From contig JAJQIL010000077.1 in the NCBI GenBank assembly GCA_021199235.1, positions 1-48,447 of the forward strand: a stretch of DNA of 48,447 nucleotides, written 5' to 3'. This document shows, in pieces, positions 34,095 to 41,221 of this stretch. The translations under genes and the position numbers were made by a program. A model generated the notes under the pieces. The model was not told the origin of the DNA, did no database searches, and saw only the letters and a list, made by a program, of their open reading frames with translations. The stretch is from Lachnospiraceae bacterium (GTDB lineage Bacteria > Bacillota > Clostridia > Lachnospirales > Lachnospiraceae). Position 1 is the first letter of the stretch, and every line of letters starts with the position of its first letter.

Positions 34095-34674
34095 GTTGCT
34101 GCCCTCCATTCTTTGTTAACAGGTTACTCTCATTGCTTGCACAGTTACTCTGATTATAACGCATCAGTCTTTTTCTGTAAATCTGATAAAAGCAATTCCA
34201 TTCAAAATTATCTTTCGGTTCAAAGTCTTTTGGGAAAAAAGAACGCAGCTGTTCTTTTACACCATTCTGCTGCAATTCCTCCCTGAGTTCCTCCTTCAGC
34301 CCGTTCACAGCCAGAAATTCTCTGACTTCCTGAAGCCCGATTACCGCTTTCGTTTTCTCCACGCAATAATCAATGTCATATCGCGTATCCGTCTCCCAGC
34401 GCGTCAGCATATCCGCTTTGTCTTCAACCCATTCGGTCACCACGGCGCAGGAACCATTGTTTCCCGACATACGAACCAGCTTGTCAATGTCATGAGTGTT
34501 CGGCACCGTCACACCGACACATTCCAAGAACGCTTTTAATGTCTTCTCAACAGCCTGCTGGAGATGATACGCCACATTATTTATATAAGCTTCGTCATTC
34601 ATCGGAACAGCCAGAAGGTTCTCCGCCGCTTTAAAGTCCAGCCAGGCACGTCTGAACAGCCGAATGTCACACAT
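34054..34674 (-). CDS. HEPN-domain protein, partner of a nucleotidyltransferase
   Basis: 206 aa from the ATG at 34674 (GGGAGGGG upstream). The N-terminal 130 residues match the PF05168-type HEPN helical bundle: FRRAWLDFKAAENLL, YHLQQAVEKTLKAFLECVGV, PNTHDIDKLVRMSG and TRYDIDY. The usual RNase motif R-x4-6-H of toxic HEPN proteins is not evident, so activity is doubtful. The C-terminal about 75 residues are a variable tail. Its last 25 residues are translated from a repeat-like sequence and from the uxaC leader, including its ribosome binding site, and end 41 bp inside uxaC. It overlaps the nucleotidyltransferase gene by 8 bp, as in MNT-HEPN toxin-antitoxin pairs. Confidence 0.75.
   Translation of the reverse strand: MCDIRLFRRAWLDFKAAENLLAVPMNDEAYINNVAYHLQQAVEKTLKAFLECVGVTVPNTHDIDKLVRMSGNNGSCAVVTEWVEDKADMLTRWETDTRYDIDYCVEKTKAVIGLQEVREFLAVNGLKEELREELQQNGVKEQLRSFFPKDFEPKDNFEWNCFYQIYRKRLMRYNQSNCASNESNLLTKNGGQQHESIYGQGFSPVN
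34123..34148 (-). repeat. Diverged 27-bp-type repeat, copy 5
   Basis: Minus-strand GTAACTGTG at the start and GTAAC at the end, with an unrelated centre. It lies 29 nt upstream of the uxaC ATG and within the 3' coding tail of the HEPN gene. Membership of the family is uncertain. Confidence 0.4.
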
Positions 34675-35029
34675 ATTGCCCCTCCCTGTCATACACAACA
34701 ATCCCTTTTTCCGCTATTTCTTTTTTTAACCGGTCTCCGATCCGGTCCCAGTATACCAGATCGATCTCCTCTTCTGTATTGTTGTGAAACGGGACCTCGT
34801 CATAGCGTTCCACGCACAGGTCCAGATCACTGTAGCTATTGCATCGAAATTCCACCGCACTTCCGAACACGATCACTGCCTTCACATTCCGATCCTTTTT
34901 AAAATCCTCCTGCAGCGTCTGAACCAGATCCTGCTTGAGCGGATGGATATATTCCGCGTTGGCAAAGCGAATGCAGCTGTTTTTTCGATCAAAAGTAAAA
35001 TGGAGATCATAGTTATTAAATGTTTTCAT
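34667..35029 (-). CDS. MNT-type nucleotidyltransferase domain protein
   Basis: 120 aa from the ATG at 35029 (weak GGAATG upstream; an alternative Met at 35059 has no ribosome binding site). A minimal nucleotidyltransferase fold is shown by VIVFGSAVEFRCNSYSDLDL, which holds the GS and DxD metal/nucleotide motif, with a further acidic residue in EEIDLVYWD. Such proteins next to HEPN partners can be antitoxins that modify and silence the HEPN protein (MntA/HepT type). Order and overlap fit. Whether this pair is active is not shown by sequence. Confidence 0.78.
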   Translation of the reverse strand: MKTFNNYDLHFTFDRKNSCIRFANAEYIHPLKQDLVQTLQEDFKKDRNVKAVIVFGSAVEFRCNSYSDLDLCVERYDEVPFHNNTEEEIDLVYWDRIGDRLKKEIAEKGIVVYDREGQYV

Positions 35030-35256
35030 AGTTTCATTCCAATCGTTCAATACATCCAACGTCAGTATATCTTACATTATACCGAAAGCACAACCTGTTT
35101 TCCACCAGAATTTTTCTTATTTTCATATATAAATATCTATAAGTGTCTGTTCAGCCTTTACAATATAAATAATTGAGAGCTCCACACAGGGAATACACTT
35201 ATACTCTGTCGTATTTTTCAACATCGAAATAATCCCGGAAAATTTATCACGGTACC

Positions 35257-35285
35257 TTGACATTTTTGTGCTACTCTGCTAGGAT
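35257..35285 (+). promoter_or_regulatory. Sigma-A-type promoter of the ABC exporter operon
   Basis: Perfect TTGACA at 35257-35262, 17-bp spacer, TAGGAT at 35280-35285. The rest of the 371-bp gap (35030-35400) holds no gene; an eroded repeat half (CTGTTCAG-CCTTTACAAT) is seen at 35147-35164. The leader before the ATG at 35401 is about 110 nt. Confidence 0.72.
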
Positions 35286-35400
35286 GGCTGTTGTGCAATT
35301 TCTGTACAAATGCAGCCAATCTGAGTGACATCATGATTCCCATTATTTATATGATATCGCCAGAAAGCAACAATAAAAATCAAACAGACAGAGGCAAACT

Positions 35401-37128
35401 ATGAACCTTATTATCCGCTACATGAAGCCCTACGCCGCCAGAATGGCAGCCAGTATGACCTTTAAGTTCTGTGGAACAATCACAGAGCTTCTGATTCCCT
35501 ATATTCTGGAATATATGATCGACCAGGTGGTGCCGCTCGGCGACGTCACGCGTGTGCTGCTCTGGGGCGCACTGATGATCGCGGTCGCGTTCATCACACG
35601 TTTCCTGAATGTCAAGGCAAACCGCAATGCGGTCGCGGTCGCGTCCGAGTCCATCGGCGTACTCCGGCATGATATGTTTCAGAAGACGCTCAGTCTTTCC
35701 GGCTCCCAGTTTGACGCGTTCGGACTTCCCACGCTGACGTCCCGCATGACCTCGGATTCCTACAACGTGCAGGATTTCATGGTGGATGTACAGGCGATCG
35801 GTATCCGCGCCCCGATCATGCTGATCGGCGGCATCGTGGTCACAATGATCATGGATCCGGTGCTTTCCGGCATCCTCTGCGTACTGGTGCCGATCCTCGC
35901 CGTGGTGATCTTTCTGGTCACCCGTCACGGGATCCCGCTCTATGACCGGGTACAGACCAGTCTGGATAAGGTCATTCGGGTGATGCGGGAAAACATCACC
36001 GGCATCCGTGTCGTGAAAGCGCTCTCCAAGGAGCAGTACGAGATCAACCGTTTTCGGGAAGCAAACAAAAAGCTGACGGATGACGATATCCGCGCCAGCA
36101 TCACGATGGCGACGCCCGGACCGCTCATGCAGCTGACGCTGAACATCGGACTGACACTGGTCGTCCTGGTCGGCGCGCGGCGCGTGAACAGCGGTGCGAT
36201 CCAGCCTGGCGTGATTCTCGCGTTTCTTACCTATTTTAATCTCATCCTGCAGAGTGTTATGAGTCTGAACCGCGTGTTTATGATGGCTTCAAAAGCCATC
36301 GCTTCGGCGAACCGCATTGACCTCATTATGCAGACAAAAGACGATCAGCCGGTGCTCCCGGTCGAGGGGCATGAATATCCCGGGGATGCACAGGATGCGC
36401 ACATTGTCTTTGATCATGTCAGCTTCAGCTACCACAAGACCGGCGAGCAGTGCCTGTCCGATATTGATTTTTCCCTGAAAGCGGGCGAATCGCTCGGCAT
36501 CATCGGCGCGACCGGCAGCGGAAAGACGTCTATCGTCAACCTGCTGATGCGCTTTTATGACTGCGACCAGGGCGGGATTTACATCCATGGGCGCGATGTG
36601 CGGACCTATGAGAAAGACGAGCTCCGCGCCATGTTCGGCGTGGTCTTCCAGAACGATACCATTTTCAACGACACGCTTTTTGAAAATATCTCGTTCGGCC
36701 GCCATCTGAACGAGTTTCAGGTGCGGCGTGCGGCGCAGGCCGCGAACATCTCCGACTTTATCGACGGACTGGAGGAGGCTTACCAGTATAAGGCCGATAT
36801 CAAGGGCGCGAATTTGAGCGGCGGCCAGAAGCAGCGGACACTGATTGCCCGTGTGCTCGCCGACCATCCGCAGATCCTGATCCTCGACGACTCCTCCAGC
36901 GCGCTGGACTACAAGACCGACGCTGCGCTGCGCAAGGCGATCCGCGCCGATTACAGCAGTTCCACCACGATCATGGTCGCGCAGCGGGTCAGCTCAATCC
37001 GGAACCTCGACCACATTCTGGTGCTGGAGAACGGCAGGATGATCGGCTACGGCACACACGAAGAGCTTTTGAAAAACTGCCCCGTCTATCTGGATATCTA
37101 CAGGTCGCAGATGGGCGAGATTGCGTAA
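35401..37128 (+). CDS. ABC exporter half-transporter with degenerate catalytic site
   Basis: 575 aa. Six membrane segments (residues about 12-300), then an ATPase domain: Walker A GATGSGKTS, Q-loop FQNDTIFNDTLFENI, signature NLSGGQKQR, Walker B ILILDDSSSALD. The residue after Walker B is Asp instead of the catalytic Glu, as in the non-hydrolysing subunit of heterodimeric exporters (TM287, BmrC class). The switch His is replaced by Gln (MVAQRVSS). The partner is encoded 12 bp downstream. Probable substrates are drugs, lipids or peptides. No dedicated peptide gene is nearby. Confidence 0.9.
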   Translation: MNLIIRYMKPYAARMAASMTFKFCGTITELLIPYILEYMIDQVVPLGDVTRVLLWGALMIAVAFITRFLNVKANRNAVAVASESIGVLRHDMFQKTLSLSGSQFDAFGLPTLTSRMTSDSYNVQDFMVDVQAIGIRAPIMLIGGIVVTMIMDPVLSGILCVLVPILAVVIFLVTRHGIPLYDRVQTSLDKVIRVMRENITGIRVVKALSKEQYEINRFREANKKLTDDDIRASITMATPGPLMQLTLNIGLTLVVLVGARRVNSGAIQPGVILAFLTYFNLILQSVMSLNRVFMMASKAIASANRIDLIMQTKDDQPVLPVEGHEYPGDAQDAHIVFDHVSFSYHKTGEQCLSDIDFSLKAGESLGIIGATGSGKTSIVNLLMRFYDCDQGGIYIHGRDVRTYEKDELRAMFGVVFQNDTIFNDTLFENISFGRHLNEFQVRRAAQAANISDFIDGLEEAYQYKADIKGANLSGGQKQRTLIARVLADHPQILILDDSSSALDYKTDAALRKAIRADYSSSTTIMVAQRVSSIRNLDHILVLENGRMIGYGTHEELLKNCPVYLDIYRSQMGEIA

Positions 37129-37140
37129 GGAGTATTTGTT

Positions 37141-38919
37141 ATGAAAAAAAGCAGCAAAGAGCAACCGCAAAGTCAAAAGCCAAAGGACCGCAGGGGCACT
37201 CTGCTCCGTCTGATCCGATATACGGCGAACTATAAATACATCATGATCGTCGCTCTGCTCCTCTGTCTCGTGAGCAACCTGATGGCACTGGCAGGGCCGT
37301 TCCTGGCAGGAAGAGCAATCTCAGCCGCGGCCGCCGGGAAAGGGAAGGTGGATTTTTCACTCGTATTTTACTACGCGAAGCTGATGCTGATCTTCTACGT
37401 GGCATCCTCTCTGCTGACGCTGGTGATCAATTTCATCATGATGAACGTTGGGCGGAGGATCGGGCAGCAGATGCGCGAGGACGTCTTTCAGAAGCTGATG
37501 AAGCTCCCGGTCCGCTATTTCGACCAGAACGCGGCCGGTGACATCATCAGCCACGTTTCTTACGATATCGACGTCACCTGTGTCTGCATCTCCACCGACC
37601 TCACGCAGATCATGACCAGCGTGGTCACCGTTGTGGGATCGTTCGTGATGATGCTCTACATCAGCCCGCCGCTGACCCTGACCATGCTCGTCACCATCCC
37701 GCTGGCGACTGTCTATACAAAGCATATGAGCGGCATCACCCGCCCGCTCTTCTCCCGGCGCTCCGCCGCCTACGGCGAGATGAACGGCTATGTGGAGGAG
37801 ATTTTTTCCGGTCAGAAAACGGTGCTCGCCTACGCGCAGGAGGAATCCTTTCTGGATCATTTTGATAAGTATAACCAGGAAGCCTCAGACGCATTCCACA
37901 GAGCAAATTACTACGGCATGACCATGGGGCCGACCGTCGGATCCATCAACAACCTCGGGCTGGCTCTGATCGGAATCCTCGGCTCCGTGCTCTATATGTA
38001 CGGTATCGTGACGCTGGAGCATATCTCCTCTTTCGTCCTGTATTCACGAAAATTCTCCGGACCGATTAATGAAATCGCGAACGTGGTCACACAGATTTTC
38101 TCCGCGCTTTCCGCGGCGGAGCGCGTATTCCATATCCTGGATGAGGCAGAGGAGCTTCCGGACCGGGCGGATGCAGCGGTTCTTGAAGATGTGCGCGGCG
38201 ATGTGAAAATTGAGAATGTTTCTTTCGGCTATGCCCCCGGAAAGACGATCATCCGCAATTTCAATCTCAACGCGGATGCCGGTAAACTCATCGCCATTGT
38301 CGGACCGACCGGCGCCGGCAAGACCACCATTATCAACCTGCTGATGCGCTTTTATGACGTGGATGAGGGACAGATATTTGTGGACGGCAATGAGATTCGC
38401 GACGTGACCCGTGCCAGCCTGCGCCGCGCCTACGCGATGGTGCTGCAGGACACCTGGCTCTTCAACGGCACCATTTACGAAAACATTGCCTACGGCAAAG
38501 AAGGCGCGACCAGAGAGGAAGTCATCGCCGTCGCCAAAGCCGCGAAGATCCATCATTACATCATGCTGCTCCCTGACGGCTACGATACCGTCATCGGCGA
38601 GGACGGCGGCAACATTTCCAAAGGCCAGAAGCAGCTTCTGACCATCGCCCGCGCCATGCTCTACGACGCACGAATGCTGATTCTCGACGAAGCCACCTCC
38701 AACGTCGACACCGGCACTGAGCGGCAGATCCAGGCCGCCATGCGTGAGCTGATGGCCGACAAGACCTGTTTCGTCATCGCGCACCGGCTCTCCACCATCC
38801 AGAACGCCGACCGCATTCTGGTCGTCGATCAGGGCAATATCGTGGAGCAGGGCACTCACCAGGAGCTGATCGCGCAGAAAGGATTTTATTACAGGCTGTA
38901 CGCCGCACAGTACGAATAA
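37141..38919 (+). CDS. ABC exporter half-transporter with consensus catalytic Glu
   Basis: 592 aa. Six membrane segments, then an ATPase domain: Walker A GPTGAGKTT, Q-loop LQDTWLFNGTIYENIAYG, signature NISKGQKQL, Walker B MLILDEATSNVDT, switch His in VIAHRLSTI. The catalytic Glu is present but the signature motif is altered (ISKGQ). With the upstream subunit this gives one consensus and one degenerate ATP site, the classic asymmetric exporter. AAGGAG lies 9 nt before the ATG. Confidence 0.92.
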   Translation: MKKSSKEQPQSQKPKDRRGTLLRLIRYTANYKYIMIVALLLCLVSNLMALAGPFLAGRAISAAAAGKGKVDFSLVFYYAKLMLIFYVASSLLTLVINFIMMNVGRRIGQQMREDVFQKLMKLPVRYFDQNAAGDIISHVSYDIDVTCVCISTDLTQIMTSVVTVVGSFVMMLYISPPLTLTMLVTIPLATVYTKHMSGITRPLFSRRSAAYGEMNGYVEEIFSGQKTVLAYAQEESFLDHFDKYNQEASDAFHRANYYGMTMGPTVGSINNLGLALIGILGSVLYMYGIVTLEHISSFVLYSRKFSGPINEIANVVTQIFSALSAAERVFHILDEAEELPDRADAAVLEDVRGDVKIENVSFGYAPGKTIIRNFNLNADAGKLIAIVGPTGAGKTTIINLLMRFYDVDEGQIFVDGNEIRDVTRASLRRAYAMVLQDTWLFNGTIYENIAYGKEGATREEVIAVAKAAKIHHYIMLLPDGYDTVIGEDGGNISKGQKQLLTIARAMLYDARMLILDEATSNVDTGTERQIQAAMRELMADKTCFVIAHRLSTIQNADRILVVDQGNIVEQGTHQELIAQKGFYYRLYAAQYE

Positions 38920-38937
38920 ACAGTTTCGAACAGCAGC

Positions 38938-38993
38938 AACAGAAAAAGGCAGCTTGAGCAGATTTATCTGCGGAAAGCTGTATTTTTTCTGTT
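38938..38993 (+). terminator. Terminator of the ABC exporter operon
   Basis: Nested stem: AACAGAAAAA with a TTTTTTCTGTT arm outside, CAGCTT/AAGCTG and GCAGA/TCTGC inside, with T6 in the descending arm. It lies 19 bp after the stop codon. Confidence 0.7.
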
Positions 38994-39004
38994 GGGATGG
39001 GCGG

Positions 39005-39231
39005 GCGCTGATCGTCCAGTGGACGGTGCTGAACATCCCGTGGATGTTCGCTTAGCACCGACCGTAGCGAAGCGGAGACGTTTAGCGCCGACCGAAGTGG
39101 AACGGAGACGCCCATACAGTCACAGGTGCTGAGCGCCAGTGGCGTCTACACTCCGTTTCGGTCGGTCCTGATCGCGTGCCACTGGCACGCAGGACCGTTT
39201 AGCACCGACCGGAGCGGCAGCGGAGAATATG
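39005..39231. repeat. Cluster of ACCGACCG-type modular hairpins
   Basis: About 225 bp without a gene, made of related units. The hairpin at 39025-39059 has outer stem GGTGCT/AGCACC and inner stem GAACATCC/GGATGTTC. The hairpin at 39164-39196 has outer stem GGTCCT/AGGACC and inner stem GCGTGCC/GGCACGC. Smaller stems lie at 39013-39025 and about 39132-39144. Between them are three direct units beginning AGCRCCGACCG (about 39054, 39084, 39201) and one inverted unit (CGGTCGGT, 39160). The cluster follows the exporter terminator. The same unit occurs at 20709-20776. Confidence 0.8.
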
Positions 39232-39262
39232 ACGCGTAAGCGGCATATAGCCTGCAGCGCAG

Positions 39263-39280
39263 GCGGTCTGTGGCCTGCAG
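39263..39280 (+). repeat. GCGGTCTGTGGCCTGCAG repeat fragment, copy B
   Basis: 17 of 18 bases match the fragment at 17761-17778. With the preceding GCAGGC it forms a 6-bp hairpin. It closes the repeat cluster downstream of the exporter. Confidence 0.65.
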
Positions 39281-39301
39281 TTTGGCATAATACATAAATT
39301 C

Positions 39302-39340
39302 AAAAGCCCCTCACGGAATTCTCTTCCGCAAGGGGCTTCC
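39302..39340 (-). terminator. Terminator of the small minus-strand gene
   Basis: Stem AAGCCCCT (39304-39311) with AGGGGCTT (39331-39338) and an inner CGGAA/TTCCG stem, followed by TTTTG on the minus strand. It ends the transcript of the small gene at 39449-39589. Confidence 0.75.
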
Positions 39341-39448
39341 TTTATCAATCATAGATTCACCATATGCAATCCTGCATGCGGCGGCTCTCTTTATCTTTCG
39401 TAATGTTCGGGTGCCGGCAAGTGCGCCCCGTTCTCATGTAAGTCCGGA

Positions 39449-39589
39449 TTATTTTTCCAGTAAGTCTTTGACTTTCTTTTTGGCCTCTTCAATATCCTGA
39501 CTTTCGTTCAGCAGTTCAAGAATCTTTCTGGTCTGGTTCTCTTCCGCCAGGTCTCGAATCATTTCACTATTGTTCATATCCTCGTCCAT
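39449..39589 (-). CDS. Small charged helical protein, probably frameshifted near its end
   Basis: 46 aa, MDEDMNNSEMIRDLAEENQ, then TRKILELLNESQDIEEAKKK and VKDLLEK, with a strong GGAGGAAC ribosome binding site. Predicted wholly helical and highly charged. No family recognised. Shifting by one base at the TAA stop opens a further 19 residues (NPDLHENGAHLPAPEHYER) with coding-like usage up to another stop, which suggests the intact protein had about 65 residues and that a base was gained in the A/T run at 39449-39456. It has its own terminator downstream and a 27-bp repeat copy 53 nt upstream. Confidence 0.65.
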   Translation of the reverse strand: MDEDMNNSEMIRDLAEENQTRKILELLNESQDIEEAKKKVKDLLEK

Positions 39590-39641
39590 TGTTCCTCCTT
39601 TCCGGCTGCCTGCCCGCCTTACTCGTCAGCATTCGTAACCG

Positions 39642-39668
39642 GCAACTGTTCAGTACCTTTACAATTAC
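39642..39668 (-). repeat. 27-bp near-palindromic repeat, copy 6
   Basis: Minus-strand GTAATTGT, AAAGGTACTGA, ACAGTTGC, extended by a perfect 8-bp outer repeat (ATTCGTAA/TTACGAAT). Mismatches in the stem are G:U-compatible only if the minus strand is the RNA. It lies 53 nt upstream of the small gene start in the same orientation. Confidence 0.78.
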
Positions 39669-39752
39669 GAATACTAACTACCGGACAGTATAGCACATAG
39701 CTAATTGCATTGCAATCATTTTATATATAATTAATAAAATGAGTCATATTAA

Positions 39753-40841
39753 TTAATATTCCTGCGTCTCCATATAGTTCATATACTTGACCACCATCAG
39801 CGCGATCTTGAACGTGATCGCGTCCTCAAACACGCGCAGGTCAAGTCCGGTCTGCTTCTGCAGCTTGTCAAGGCGGTAGACGAGCGTATTCCTGTGGATG
39901 TAAAGCTGCCGCGACGTCTCCGAGACGTTCAGGCTGTTCTCGAAAAACTTATTGATCGTGGTCAGCGTCTCATCGTCAAAGTCGTCCGGCGACTTCCCGT
40001 CGAAGATCTCCTTGATAAACATCTTGCAGAGCGGGATCGGAAGCTGATAGATCAGGCGGCCGATACCGAGCGAGCTGTAAGCGATCACCTTGCGCTCTTC
40101 GAAAAAGATCTTGCCAACGTTCAGCGCCATACGCGCTTCCTTGTAAGAACGGGAGACTTCCTTGATCTCACCGACGATCGTGCCGTACGCGATCAGAGCA
40201 TCCTTTTTCTTCTCTTCTCCAAGCGAATCCAGGATCATCTCTGCCGTACGGTCCATGTCTTCGTAAGTATCCTGCTCTCCGAGCTCCTTTACCACGATGA
40301 TGCTCTTCTCATCTACTGCCGTGATAAAATCGCCGGAACGCGCACCAAACAGGGCACGAACGCTCTCCAGAGCGCCGGACTCCTTCTCGTGATCCGTCTC
40401 CACGATAAACACAACGCGGCGCGCTTCGGTATCAATATGAAGCTTCTTTGCACGGTTGTAAATGTCAACCAGAAGAAGATTATCCAGCAGAAGATTCTTG
40501 ATGAAATTGTCCTTGTCAAAACGTTCTTTATAAGCAACCAGAAGATTCTGAATCTGGAAGGCAGCCATCCGGCCTACCATATGCACATCATCGCTGTTGC
40601 CGTTTGACAGAAGAATGTATTCCAGCTGATGGTCGTCAAACACCTTGAAAAACTGGCAGCCGGAAACCGTCTGGCTGTCAGCAGGAGAACCTGCAAAGCT
40701 GATCACCGAATCACGGAAATTCTCCGCCTCCGGAAATGTGGTCGCCAGCATGACGCCTTCTGTATCGAGCACGCAGAGATCCACTCTGCTGATTGCCTTT
40801 AATCCATCCAGTGTATTCTGTAAAACCTGATTCGATATCAC
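39753..40841 (-). CDS. CdaR/PucR-family transcriptional regulator
   Basis: 362 aa starting with GTG at 40841, supported by AAGGAGGG. The N-terminal sensory domain (about 1-130) is of the sugar-diacid-recognition type, the middle is a GGDEF-like PucR region, and the C-terminal helix-turn-helix is VSETSRQLYIHRNTLVYRLD (HTH_30). Family members such as CdaR sense glycerate, glucarate or other small acids and usually activate. It stands alone between two repeat-bearing intergenic regions, with no obvious target beside it except glnN, so the regulon is unknown. Confidence 0.85.
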   Translation of the reverse strand: MISNQVLQNTLDGLKAISRVDLCVLDTEGVMLATTFPEAENFRDSVISFAGSPADSQTVSGCQFFKVFDDHQLEYILLSNGNSDDVHMVGRMAAFQIQNLLVAYKERFDKDNFIKNLLLDNLLLVDIYNRAKKLHIDTEARRVVFIVETDHEKESGALESVRALFGARSGDFITAVDEKSIIVVKELGEQDTYEDMDRTAEMILDSLGEEKKKDALIAYGTIVGEIKEVSRSYKEARMALNVGKIFFEERKVIAYSSLGIGRLIYQLPIPLCKMFIKEIFDGKSPDDFDDETLTTINKFFENSLNVSETSRQLYIHRNTLVYRLDKLQKQTGLDLRVFEDAITFKIALMVVKYMNYMETQEY

Positions 40842-41057
40842 GTAAAAACCCTCCTTGTAGCACTCCCGCCCTGATGAGCGGCCCCATTCTTTCGTATCGG
40901 CGGCTCTCCCCGTCTGCCTTCCCGACAGATAGAAAGCTCAGAACCGATTCTTCTCATTACTATAATATAATCACGAAAAAAAATCAATGAAAATTGTGAA
41001 AAATGCACGAAAATTTTTTAATTACAGGAAGTGTAAACTGTTCACTTTATTTCATAA

Positions 41058-41139
41058 ATCGAGTAGGAGGCGGCTTGACGGCTCCTACTCGTCTGCGCCG
41101 GCCGGGTGCGGCTTTAGCCGCAAAACTCCTTGCCCGGCC
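41058..41139 (-). repeat. 82-bp double-hairpin repeat, copy 2
   Basis: Opposite orientation to the copy at 7234-7315. It has a 10-bp stem CGAGTAGGAG/CTCCTACTCG (41060-41069 with 41082-41091) and GCGGCT-TT-AGCCGC (41108-41121). Loop bases differ between copies while stems are kept. It lies in the 380-bp gap upstream of the CdaR-type gene and downstream of glnN; the remainder of the gap holds the glnN terminator and AT-rich promoter sequence for the regulator. Confidence 0.8.
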
Positions 41140-41150
41140 GTGTGCATTGC

Positions 41151-41188
41151 AAAAAGTCCGGGAGTCTGAATGGCTTCCCGGACTTTTT
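41151..41188. terminator. Terminator after glnN, symmetric
   Basis: AAAAAGTCCGGGA pairs with TCCCGGACTTTTT around a 12-nt loop. The flanking A and T runs make it usable in both directions. It lies about 35 bp after the glnN stop codon. A half copy of the 64-bp element's end (CTGTTCTGAACTTATTTAC) lies between at 41200-41218. Confidence 0.85.
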
Positions 41189-41221
41189 CTGTTTTGATGC
41201 TGTTCTGAACTTATTTACCTC

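Noticed and set aside
35401-38919. Bacteriocin or lantibiotic export locus
   Set aside because: The exporter lacks an N-terminal peptidase domain, and no precursor or modification gene is adjacent. A multidrug-type heterodimer is the simpler reading.
39005-39300. CRISPR array
   Set aside because: The units vary in length and orientation and pair with themselves; there are no regular spacers and no cas genes.
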